DNA of 14,758 nucleotides from Deltaproteobacteria bacterium (GTDB taxonomy: Bacteria > Desulfobacterota > Desulfobulbia > Desulfobulbales > Desulfobulbaceae). The stretch is taken from NCBI GenBank assembly GCA_024277485.1, contig JAJRVA010000260.1, positions 1 to 14,758 on the forward strand, given 5' to 3'. Numbering within the stretch: the stretch's first letter is position 1; the number at the start of each line of letters is the position of its first letter. Shown piece by piece: positions 6,601 to 13,184 of the stretch. The position numbers and the translations under genes were made by a program. The notes under the pieces are model-generated. The model searched no databases. It was not told the DNA's origin and worked only from the letters and a program-made list of their open reading frames with translations.

Positions 6601-9553
6601 AACTTAAGGTGTAGTCGGCCGCCTGGGCGGTTCCGCTGACCGTCACCGTGGCAGAAACAGCTCCATCGCTGCCGCCGGATCGGCGGGCGGTGATGGTTTT
6701 GACATCTCCTTCGTTAACCACTGAATCGCCGGTTACAATGTTCACAGTGCCCGGAAGGGTCGGGGCCGTGATGTCGGCAAAGGTAACAACACCACCACCG
6801 CTGCCCGTGTCATGGCCACTGTACTGACTGCCGTTGGTCGGTATGCCGTTCAGGACTTCGTAGTTGGAGAAGGCGGAATAGCCTGGTACTGCCGTGCGGG
6901 TAAATCCGCTGTAGATGGCCCCGTTGGTATGGAACATCTCGTTATAACTGGGATTTTTGTTATAGGTCCGTCTCATCAGATCTTCGCCGCGCTTATTATT
7001 CCAGGCCTCGCCATTCCATTTCTCAGGTTCACAGTGCTGGTCCCAGTCCTCGGTGTTGTTGCCTCCGGATGGGCCGCTGGAGCCACAGTCATCACTGCTG
7101 ATCGCGCCGTCAAAGTTCTTGTCCGGCAGGATGTTGAAGACGGACCGGCCCGGCGCATAGCGCAGGGTATCATAGGGAAGCGTCGTCTCCGTTGAAGTCG
7201 GCGTCGGATAGTCGGACGGAGCAATGGGCGCCGCATGGAACAGGTTGATCGAGTGACAGCCCAGACAGGCGCCGTAATCGTACACAGCGATTTTGGCGGT
7301 GCCGGAATTGGGCACGATCCGGTGCGAAGCAAGGGATGCCTGGGTCACCCGGTTGTTTGGTGCGTAGACCAGGGGATTCCTGGAACCGCTCGGGTATGAC
7401 GTAACTGTTTCTGCATTAAAGTTATTGGCATAGACCACCAGGCCGGAGTCGCTGTAGCCGGTCGTCTTGGAGCTGTTGATATGATAGCCGTGCAGGTCGT
7501 TGGTATCCGTGCTGTCGGTATCATTGTTATTGGTCGCCTTCACATCAACGGAATAGGTCTCATAGTTGGTATGGCAGAGACGGCAGCCTATCTGCTTGGG
7601 CGGTGGGGTCGGGCAGGCGACTCCGGTAAAGTCGACGTCCCAGCCGGTGTCATAGGCGCCCACGCCGTTGTTTGAGCTTGCCGCTGTTGCAGTGGCTCCA
7701 AAGCCGTTGGCCGTGGTGGGCACGGCAGGCCGCGGATCAGCATGGCACCAGGTGCAGTCGCCGGCCTGGGCATGCTGGGTCGTATGATGGCGGATACCGT
7801 CATACTGGTACATCCGCTTGCCGCTGGGGCTGTTGGTGACACCGCCGCCGTTGATGGTGGCGTTGTGGCAGTTTTCGCAGTTGACCGGGGTATTGCCGCC
7901 GCCGGCCGTGCCCGAGGCGATGACGTTTTCAAAGTCCGTGATGCCGTTATGACAGGTCAGGCAGTTGCCGGTTCCGGTGCCGTTCTGCGCCGTATGGGCC
8001 TGCATGGCCTCCAGCGAGGTGGCGTTCACCCGGTCACCGGAGTGGCAGTCGTCGCAGGAGTAGGTGGTTACCTTGATGCCGCCGTAGGTGGCGAGCTTGC
8101 CGGTATAGCTGACCGACTGGCCGGCAGCGCTGGAGAGGTTGTTGTGGTTGACTGCCGGGGTGGCGCTTCCCGGGAAGGTGGCGTTGTTGATACCGTCTGC
8201 CGGACTGTCATCATCCGTCAAACCATGCAGCTTGTAGTAGCCCTTGGCCTGGTGGCAGTCCTCGCACTTGGAATCGTTCTTGTTGACATAGGGCCAGTCA
8301 AAGGTGACGGCCTTGATCGCTTTTTTGGGCGTAATGGAGGTATCGCCGGCGCCGGTTCTCTCCGGGCCGGTTGCATTATCATGGCAGACCGCTACACAGT
8401 TGGCCACCGAGTCTGTCCCCATGTGGGTGTTGAGCTGCGCGTTGGCTGCATCGGACGAGTGACAGGCCTCGCAGTCATAACCGCCCGAGGTATCGGATGA
8501 AAGCTGGTGCCTTCCCTTGACCTCGGCAATGGTCAGGCCGTGAAAACCGGTTACCCCGTTTGAACCGTTGGTATGGCAGTCCGTGCAGGTTGCCGTGATG
8601 TCGACACCTGCCCATGATGCGCTGCCAGCCGGGCTGAAGCTGTCGGCCGGATCGGTGAAGGAATCGCCTACCTTCAGGGTGGTTTTGTTTTTGGGTGCCC
8701 CGGCGTTGTGGCAGAGATCGCAGTTGTTCCTGTGAATGACCGATACAATTGCATCAGTCCCGGTCCCGTCACCGTGGCAGAGTTTGCACTCTCCGGCCGC
8801 ATCCCAGCCGAAGTTGGTGTCCTGGTGCCACGGTTTGAAGGCGTCCTTTTCGCCGATATTGGACGGGGTATAGGTATGCTGGTGGCAGTCCAGGCAGTTG
8901 GTCGCTTTCCAGGTTGTGTCATCAGACGGGGTTGACTTGGTTATCTGGTGATCATCCGTGTAGGCACGCCTGTGGTGCTCCGTGGGCACATCATGGCATG
9001 TCTGGCAGATACCGTTGTACTCGCCGGTCACGGAATCCGGGTCGCTGGAGGCAAAGGCCCAGTGTTCAGGTGACTGCTGGAACACGGTGTTGGCGCTGGC
9101 GCCAGGCACGTACTTGGTCATGTCCTTGCGGATATACTTTATATTATTTTGCGGTTGACCTGCCAGGGGTGTAGTGTTGCTGTGATTGTCCGTGGAAGCG
9201 ATTTTGCCGCCGCTTATATCGTGCACTTCATGGCACTTGCCGCAGTCGATGGAACCGTCGGAAGTATGGTTGCCTATGATCCCCTTGTTTGAGGCGGGCG
9301 CTGACACGTCCGAGGCGTTGTGACATTGAAAGCATCGTTCGTACACAACAGATTTCGTGGGGACAAAACCGGCCAGGGCAGGCTGGTCGGTATGGGTCTG
9401 TTTATGGCACCAGTCACAGTCCACAACAGTAGTGCCCAGCGGGGTGGTGACATTGGGGTCATAGTTGTGGCCCTCGGCTCCCTGTGCCTGACCGAGAAAC
9501 AACGTCATCAGGATCAGTATGGAAAAGAATGTGATCGCCTTGCCTGTCTTCAT
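3683..9553 (-). CDS. Giant secreted multihaem cytochrome with Calx-beta and Ig-like adhesive regions
   Basis: The product has about 1956 residues from the ATG at 9553, which has GAGG 6 bases upstream. An upstream ATG at 9613 would overlap the preceding gene and is less likely. Residues 1-25 are a Sec signal peptide. Residues 46-767 hold 16 CXXCH sites (first Cys at 46, 74, 104, 183, 220, 256, 278, 323, 361, 430, 500, 531, 559, 600, 657 and 763) plus a CX3CH at 386-391, so up to 17 haems. An EF-hand-like loop DKNFDGAISSDD follows at 811. Three Calx-beta-like domains lie near 935-1045, 1048-1162 and 1164-1280. Next come an Ig/cadherin-like domain (1279-1372), three tandem beta repeats ending in WIAIE/GYIIIE/GYLVIE (about 1375-1648), a second Ig-like domain (1650-1745) and a C-terminal beta-sandwich. 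It probably combines electron transfer with surface attachment. No LPXTG or PEP-CTERM anchor is seen. It is the last gene of the operon. Confidence 0.88.
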   Translation of the reverse strand: MKTGKAITFFSILILMTLFLGQAQGAEGHNYDPNVTTPLGTTVVDCDWCHKQTHTDQPALAGFVPTKSVVYERCFQCHNASDVSAPASNKGIIGNHTSDGSIDCGKCHEVHDISGGKIASTDNHSNTTPLAGQPQNNIKYIRKDMTKYVPGASANTVFQQSPEHWAFASSDPDSVTGEYNGICQTCHDVPTEHHRRAYTDDHQITKSTPSDDTTWKATNCLDCHQHTYTPSNIGEKDAFKPWHQDTNFGWDAAGECKLCHGDGTGTDAIVSVIHRNNCDLCHNAGAPKNKTTLKVGDSFTDPADSFSPAGSASWAGVDITATCTDCHTNGSNGVTGFHGLTIAEVKGRHQLSSDTSGGYDCEACHSSDAANAQLNTHMGTDSVANCVAVCHDNATGPERTGAGDTSITPKKAIKAVTFDWPYVNKNDSKCEDCHQAKGYYKLHGLTDDDSPADGINNATFPGSATPAVNHNNLSSAAGQSVSYTGKLATYGGIKVTTYSCDDCHSGDRVNATSLEAMQAHTAQNGTGTGNCLTCHNGITDFENVIASGTAGGGNTPVNCENCHNATINGGGVTNSPSGKRMYQYDGIRHHTTQHAQAGDCTWCHADPRPAVPTTANGFGATATAASSNNGVGAYDTGWDVDFTGVACPTPPPKQIGCRLCHTNYETYSVDVKATNNNDTDSTDTNDLHGYHINSSKTTGYSDSGLVVYANNFNAETVTSYPSGSRNPLVYAPNNRVTQASLASHRIVPNSGTAKIAVYDYGACLGCHSINLFHAAPIAPSDYPTPTSTETTLPYDTLRYAPGRSVFNILPDKNFDGAISSDDCGSSGPSGGNNTEDWDQHCEPEKWNGEAWNNKRGEDLMRRTYNKNPSYNEMFHTNGAIYSGFTRTAVPGYSAFSNYEVLNGIPTNGSQYSGHDTGSGGGVVTFADITAPTLPGTVNIVTGDSVVNEGDVKTITARRSGGSDGAVSATVTVSGTAQAADYTLSSTTFNWAAGDTTDQAITLTIADDGATENAETVILTITSTTGNMVIGANPDVTTTIAASDQSAAGTVNITTPDASWPEDVGTVTITASRTGGSTGAVTAAVTMTGTATPGVGNDYTLSSNAFFWADGDSADKTIIITVNDDTIVEPSETIIMTVSSTTGGLLLGSDDSVTTTITNNDINVNGIFEYAQADYTVAENGGSIDLAVNRTGGSTGAVTVDYSDTGTGTAPGADYTVGGTGALSWADGDTSPKTITVTVNDNGNVDGSRTVILDISNPTGGAVLGSQTTTTLTITDDEAPPNQPPYFQNPPYTGPDATVGTAYSTTVAQDAVDPEGDPITYSNAGTGTCTWTSVAADGTISGTPATPAGTCTVDVTATATGGSDTATVSINVLNSVPIDHGRIPLVDGAWQNVTFNRIFATAPVVVISKEEATQNAQHPNLRNVSTTGFEVRMFSTGGTVTPRPVHWIAIEPGAYTAATHGVKMDVIAYSEPQTNNSGDWSEANPRAISGYTDPIVVGSVQTNVDDDWSAFWVSDSSSQATAVSGATTQLRIGKHVAEDPTTARSTETVGYIIIEAGTGTMLGGTVYEAGSITGVQGWDNTPPYNATLTAISSVGAAVAANQHMAGANGAYAVVNGTPTPTTLPLVMEEDTLSDTEQAHAATEVGYLVIEGPNQPPAFQNPPYTGPDATVGTAYSTTVAQDAVDPEGDPITYSRNGGTCSTWASVAGDGTISGTPAASDVGTCTVIVRATATGGFDEATVTITVNTAPTAVTLDATSGMFDNGGTATSFSWSHTVGAGANYLVVGIGMDSRNGDSVSSVSYTGATCSQLGESDAPGNNSRGRSELWGCTSPTAGTANITVIVTGNPGKTFVLSASSWNSVGSATNVVTANSTTTDLSLSISTVSSSTMVVDHFASYKGNSATQGGSQTAIYIDTTDAGGSVVGGGSYASGTGGNVTMSWADGGNAGYNGLVAVELAP
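4477..4585 (+). repeat. 109-bp direct repeat, copy 1 (inside giant cytochrome gene)
   Basis: Identical base for base to 5590-5698. It encodes the N-terminal half of the second Ig/cadherin-like domain (FQNPPYTGPDATVGTAY...DPEGDPITYS). Identity at third codon positions indicates a recent duplication or ongoing gene conversion between the two domains. Confidence 0.9.
5590..5698 (+). repeat. 109-bp direct repeat, copy 2 (inside giant cytochrome gene)
   Basis: Second identical copy, offset by 1113 bases from the first. It encodes the matching half of the first Ig/cadherin-like domain. Recombination between copies would delete 1113 bases (371 codons) in frame, removing one Ig-like domain and the three tandem beta repeats. 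Confidence 0.9.
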
Positions 9554-9587
9554 GATATGCCTCATTTCTGCCATTTCCGTACTGCCG

Positions 9588-11375
9588 TTACCGTACCGTG
9601 TGAATTGTTTCAACAGACCTGGTCCTGAAACTGGTCATGATGACCTGCCCGGATGCGTTAATGTCAATGTCCATGGGGAGCTTCGAGCCCTGACCGCTTG
9701 GGGACGTATTGTACTCACCCAGCACATCGCCGGTGACCGGATCCAGGATCATGACCAGGCTCATATAGCTGTCCAGGACATGCAACCGGCCGTGCTGATC
9801 AAACGCCATACTCTGAAGGGAGTTAAAGAGCTTGGTCGTTGATCCCCAGCTTAAACTGCCGCCGCCGGAGGACTCTTTTGTGCCGATGGAGCGCAGGAAG
9901 TTGCCCTGCAGGTCATAGATATGAATAAGTGAAGACGGTTTGTCACCCACGTAGAGCTCACCCGTTTCAACCCCGCCTACTGTCCGGTAGTGGATGGCCA
10001 GGGCCTTGGGGAAGAGAAAGCTGCCCCCCCCGCCGGCCTGGGAGATAGTCATGGCACCTGAACCGTCCCGGTTAAAAACCCGTACGTTCTTGTTCGCACT
10101 GTCGACAACATACACTCTGCCGTTACGGTCGAGCACTATGTCATTGGGCTGTTTCAGCTCGCCGTTGCCGAGAATCTGCTGCAGTTCACCGGCACGATTG
10201 TAAATTTCCACGTTTCTCCGGACATCGTTGCCGACATATATCAGATCTGCATCATCGGCTAATATTCCAAGGGGACCGGCCAGTTCGGGTATTTTGTGCG
10301 TCATCTTGCCGTTGCCGTCATAAAAGAAAACCGCATTAAGCATGTTGTCGCCGACAATATATCCTCCACCCTGCTTCCAGGACAGGCGGATGGGGTAGAG
10401 CAGTTTGTCCAGGGTTATTTTAAGTATAACTTCATTGTTAACAAAACTGGCTTTCACCGTATATACGTTTGGTATGGAGCCGGGCATGATATACACAGCA
10501 TGACCCTTGTTCTCAACACCGGTGAAAGTAAACCTGCCATCGGCATCCGTCACTGCTACCGGCTCACCCTTGTCATACTTGCCGTTGCCGTTGAGGTCCA
10601 TGAACAGGACAACGTTAGCCCATGTATTTCCTGAATCGTCTATAACATACCCGACAAGCACCGGTGTAATCTCAGACCCTTTTGAGAACGAAATAAACTG
10701 GTTGACATGCGCATGGCAGGTCGTACAGGTCTGCCCGGTGTAATGGTCGTGGTCGCCGCTCTGATTGTTGCGGTGATACTTGGTCTTGGTATGGCAGACC
10801 TCGCAGATCCCGTCAAATCGTCCGTTCCTGTCTTCATCGCCATCGGCGAATGAGTGCAGGGATGGTTCACCCGCATCAGTGCCCCTGCCTTCAAATACAA
10901 CGGGTTGTATGCCATTGCCGGTGGCCCTGATCATGGCATAGTTGCTGTTTTTGTTCCATTTGTTTCTGCCGATGAGCTTGATGTTCTCACCATCAAGATA
11001 GTTGGGATTGTCAGCGTGCGGATCATGACAGGTAATGCAGCAGATGGTCCGCTTGATGACATAGTTCTGGCTGCCATGGACATCCGCCTTGAGCTTTGAG
11101 ATACCGGCGGGGCCGTGGCAACCAAGGCAGAGCAGGTCGACCCTTTTTGGGGGGATTTTTGCCGGCATTCCACGCTCACCGTCTGACTTCCTGAATTCAG
11201 CCCCACCGGGATAACGGCCGTGGCACTGCTCGCAGGTATTATGACCGGTAATGACAGATGTTACAGAGGCTGACTCAACAGTGTCTGAAAATGCTTCGGG
11301 CGGGGATTGGAAAACAAAAAGAAATATTGCGACGATGAACAGTACGCAAAGTCTAAATATGTTTTTTCGCCTCAT
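9588..11375 (-). CDS. Secreted pentahaem cytochrome fused to an NHL beta-propeller
   Basis: The product has 595 residues. Residues 1-30 are a signal peptide (MRRKN, long hydrophobic core, cleavage near AFS/D). Five CXXCH sites follow, with first Cys at 48, 83, 113, 191 and 217; the third is preceded by an extra Cys (ICCITCH). The loop DEDRNGRFDGI just before the fourth haem is EF-hand-like. Residues 238-300 form a small SdrD/Cna-B-like beta domain containing a second Ca-type loop, DLNGNGKYDKGE. Residues about 330-595 hold NHL-type blades (for example NDIVLDRNGRVYVVDSANKN and SMAFDQHGRLHVLDS). It probably transfers electrons while docking partners via the propeller, in the periplasm or at the surface. 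ATG overlaps the stop of the preceding NHL gene (ATGA, 4 bases), so the two are translationally coupled. An 8-G tract lies in the propeller. Confidence 0.9.
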   Translation of the reverse strand: MRRKNIFRLCVLFIVAIFLFVFQSPPEAFSDTVESASVTSVITGHNTCEQCHGRYPGGAEFRKSDGERGMPAKIPPKRVDLLCLGCHGPAGISKLKADVHGSQNYVIKRTICCITCHDPHADNPNYLDGENIKLIGRNKWNKNSNYAMIRATGNGIQPVVFEGRGTDAGEPSLHSFADGDEDRNGRFDGICEVCHTKTKYHRNNQSGDHDHYTGQTCTTCHAHVNQFISFSKGSEITPVLVGYVIDDSGNTWANVVLFMDLNGNGKYDKGEPVAVTDADGRFTFTGVENKGHAVYIMPGSIPNVYTVKASFVNNEVILKITLDKLLYPIRLSWKQGGGYIVGDNMLNAVFFYDGNGKMTHKIPELAGPLGILADDADLIYVGNDVRRNVEIYNRAGELQQILGNGELKQPNDIVLDRNGRVYVVDSANKNVRVFNRDGSGAMTISQAGGGGSFLFPKALAIHYRTVGGVETGELYVGDKPSSLIHIYDLQGNFLRSIGTKESSGGGSLSWGSTTKLFNSLQSMAFDQHGRLHVLDSYMSLVMILDPVTGDVLGEYNTSPSGQGSKLPMDIDINASGQVIMTSFRTRSVETIHTVR

Positions 11376-12283
11376 TTGATTACCCCCGCTCCTGCAAAAA
11401 CCTTGATGCTCGCCATCCGACTGTTGGTGACAAATATGTCATGCGTAAATGGATCTATAACAAGATCCAGCGGCATTTTCATCTTGAATCTTCTGATTTG
11501 ACCCGTTCTTTTCATCCTGCGCAACAGTTTCCCTGTTGCGGCATCATACACAAGTATCCTGCCGGTAAGTGAATCTATCACATAAAGCTGGTTGCTGTCA
11601 TTGACAGTCAACCCCTGAGGCATGGTGAAGCGATATCTTGTTTTGATCCTGGAATTGATGGAATAAGCAGGGGTGCCGTCAATGCCAAAAACCTGTATGC
11701 GCGGATCAATGGGACTGCCGGCAAGCCCGAGATCACCATAATCGCTGACGTAAATCCGCTGACTTGCCTCATCGACAGTGATCCCGGTCGGATTCGCCAG
11801 CATTTCAGAATCATACCCGTTCTGCGGAATGGTCCCGACAAAAGATCCGTCCAGGGTAAAAATCTTGACCACCCTGTCAAACCCGTCCACAACATAGACG
11901 TGCCCGTTGCCGACAGCTATGTCAAGCGGTGTTGTAACCTGACCCAGCACAAACTGCTCTACCCCGGCAGGGCTGTAAACCTCGACCTGACCGGTGGTGC
12001 TGTTGCCGACATACACCATTCCGTTGGCCCATGCTACGCCAAGGGGTCTGCCGTCAATATAAAATTCACTGGTAATATCCAAAGTGTCCGGCGCCACGGT
12101 CAGGATCTGGCCGTACGTGTAATCAGAAACCAGAAGGTTGCCGTTGCCGTCAAAAGCGATTCTGACCGGTGAGACGTCAAGGGAAGGGCTCAACTCCGCT
12201 TTTCCATTGCCGGCAATACCTGCCGTCAGAAAGAAGACCGAGATGACCACCAGGCTCATTTTTATTGCATTTATGCTTTTCAT
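11372..12283 (-). CDS. Secreted six-bladed NHL-repeat beta-propeller protein
   Basis: The start chosen is the ATG at 12283 (MKSINAIKMS), giving 303 residues with a good signal peptide (residues 1-29, cleavage near GKA/E). It has an AGAGAG-like site about 7 bases upstream. An upstream ATG at 12343 would put 20 charged residues before the signal and lacks a ribosome site. Six NHL-type blades can be traced at about 36-63, 77-104, 117-144, 163-200, 221-247 and 270-296. They follow the pattern P-x-[GD]-[IL]-A-V ... [IL]-Y-V-x-D ... V-x-V-[FY]; examples are PLDIAVGNGHVYVVDGFDR and PQGLTVNDSNQLYVIDS. There are no haem motifs and no catalytic signature. It is the first gene of the three-gene cytochrome operon and overlaps the next by 4 bases. 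It probably acts as a scaffold or docking partner for the cytochromes; this role is inferred. Confidence 0.87.
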   Translation of the reverse strand: MKSINAIKMSLVVISVFFLTAGIAGNGKAELSPSLDVSPVRIAFDGNGNLLVSDYTYGQILTVAPDTLDITSEFYIDGRPLGVAWANGMVYVGNSTTGQVEVYSPAGVEQFVLGQVTTPLDIAVGNGHVYVVDGFDRVVKIFTLDGSFVGTIPQNGYDSEMLANPTGITVDEASQRIYVSDYGDLGLAGSPIDPRIQVFGIDGTPAYSINSRIKTRYRFTMPQGLTVNDSNQLYVIDSLTGRILVYDAATGKLLRRMKRTGQIRRFKMKMPLDLVIDPFTHDIFVTNSRMASIKVFAGAGVIK

Positions 12284-12371
12284 TCGTTTCTCTCTTCGCT
12301 TGTGTTGAAGCTTGAAGAACTCCTTCCTGTAAGTGAATTTCAAAATCGTAACGCAGGAGTGTTGTTATTTG

Positions 12372-12385
12372 CAGACACATGTCTG
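12372..12385. promoter_or_regulatory. Perfect palindrome CAGACA-CA-TGTCTG
   Basis: Six-base perfect arms around a 2-base spacer, about 90 bases upstream of the NHL gene start. It may be an operator. It shares TGTC/GACA half-sites with the dyad at 12541-12564. No regulator is identified. Confidence 0.4.
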
Positions 12386-12455
12386 GCACTATTTCAACAA
12401 TTCAGCGCTATGGCAGAGGTTGATCTGCAGTAGCAGCTTGATTTATCTCAAAACA

Positions 12456-12471
12456 AGCAACATTTATACCG
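12456..12471 (-). promoter_or_regulatory. Candidate sigma-54 promoter for the cytochrome operon
   Basis: The minus strand reads CGGTATAAATGTTGCT. Aligned to TGGCACGNNNNTTGCW, it has the invariant GG and GC at the correct spacing and a perfect TTGCT -12 element; the -24 element is weak (T, C and C replaced). The start would fall near 12445, giving a leader of roughly 160 bases. No better sigma-70 promoter was found. Confidence 0.4.
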
Positions 12472-12540
12472 GAATTAGACCGGTACTGTTTTTATTTAAA
12501 AAAGTGTAGTGGATTTTTTGTTCAGGCACTTTTGTACTTC

Positions 12541-12564
12541 TGTCCGGGTCATACCAGCGGGACA
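12541..12564. promoter_or_regulatory. Dyad TGTCC-N14-GGACA, possible enhancer-binding site
   Basis: TGTCC (12541-12545) and GGACA (12560-12564) are inverted, with an inner GGT-CAT-ACC dyad at 12547-12555. It is centred about 107 bases upstream of the start predicted from the sigma-54-like motif, the usual range for enhancer-binding proteins. This is an inference from position and symmetry. Confidence 0.3.
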
Positions 12565-12778
12565 TCTGAACAATACATCGACAGAGGATGGGAGGGTGGC
12601 AGGAGGAGGAAATTCAGCAGAAAACAGGAAGGTGGAATTTTTTGTTTTTATGGTACAGGTAGCTTGACAGGCCCACTCAGGAAAAGGTGATTACGCCGGC
12701 ACCGCAAACCTGTAGTATAACCTGGAAAGATGAGCCGGAATAATGTGGGCTGTAAAGGTGTATGTAACCACATCAAAT

Positions 12779-12846
12779 AAAAAAATAAGGGTCATGGCAG
12801 GAAATGACCGGCAGGTAATGCTACCGACCAGTCAACATGACCCTTA
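12779..12846 (-). terminator. Rho-independent terminator of the 61-residue membrane protein gene
   Basis: An 11-bp perfect stem TAAGGGTCATG/CATGACCCTTA (12836-12846 with 12786-12796) encloses a second imperfect hairpin (TGAC/GTCA, then GGTA-ATGC-TACC). It is followed on the minus strand by seven T, A, three T. It lies 44 bases after the stop at 12890. The long structured stem is unusual for a simple terminator. Confidence 0.75.
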
Positions 12847-12889
12847 AGCTCATGAGGAGCGAGCGCGGAGTGATTGGGTCGTCTGTTTC

Positions 12890-13075
12890 TCAGGCTTCAG
12901 CTATCGCACTGTTCTCAATAACAGAACGTCTGCTTTCAATACTTACTACGGCAGCTGAAGATTTTTTTATGCAACCCGTGCAAATCCTGAATGCTGCAAG
13001 GGCTGAAGGAATCAGGATGAGGAAGATGACGGGCATCATCCAGGTTATTACTATTAAATCAGGATGATAGAACAT
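12890..13075 (-). CDS. Small single-pass membrane protein, unknown function
   Basis: The product has 61 residues. AGGAGG lies 8 bases before the ATG, the best ribosome site in the window, and a terminator follows the gene; both argue that it is real. Residues about 7-30 (LIVITWMMPVIFLILIPSAL) form one hydrophobic helix preceded by a short polar start. The cytoplasmic-side-like tail holds a Cys pair CTGC and a KK, then a polar stretch ending ENSAIAEA. No known family is recognised. It stands alone between the response regulator and the cytochrome operon, all on the same strand. An overlapping + strand ORF has no ribosome site and is considered its shadow. Confidence 0.68.
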   Translation of the reverse strand: MFYHPDLIVITWMMPVIFLILIPSALAAFRICTGCIKKSSAAVVSIESRRSVIENSAIAEA

Positions 13076-13184
13076 CTTCTTCCCCTCCTTTCCCTCAATA
13101 TTTCTCCTTGAATCCGGACCAGTATTAAAAACTTTACCTCTCAGTTTTTATACTTTTATTTTAGAAAAGAGAGACGTGAAATGG

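Larger units (their letters stand above)
12344..12785 (-). other. Long non-coding leader/promoter region of the cytochrome operon
   Basis: About 440 bases without a convincing ORF on either strand. It contains a sigma-54-like motif (12456-12471), dyads at 12372-12385, 12467-12485 and 12541-12564, and a nested stem pair at 12670-12751. A purine-rich stretch on the + strand runs about 12583-12635. It is much longer than other gaps in the window. Confidence 0.6.

Noticed and set aside
7742..8500. 252-residue + strand ORF
   Set aside because: Antisense to the haem domain; its valine/alanine/glycine-rich sequence follows from the complement of CXXCH and Thr/Ala/Asn codons.
9554..9613. Upstream ATG for the giant cytochrome
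   Set aside because: It would overlap the previous gene and place a polar stretch before the signal peptide; the ATG at 9553 has GAGG 6 bases upstream.
12467..12485. Hairpin TACCGG-N7-CCGGTA followed by T-rich sequence as a + strand terminator
   Set aside because: No + strand gene precedes it and the T run is interrupted; kept only as a dyad overlapping the promoter region.
12691..12750. Resemblance to a GEMM-I (cyclic di-GMP) riboswitch
   Set aside because: A GCAAACC motif is present on the + strand, but the required ACGCAAAGCC partner and helix arrangement are absent, and no + strand gene lies downstream.
12837..13067. 76-residue + strand ORF
   Set aside because: No ribosome site, no coherent protein character, and it is antisense to the minus-strand gene at 12890-13075, which has excellent signals. 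Its start also lies within the terminator stem.
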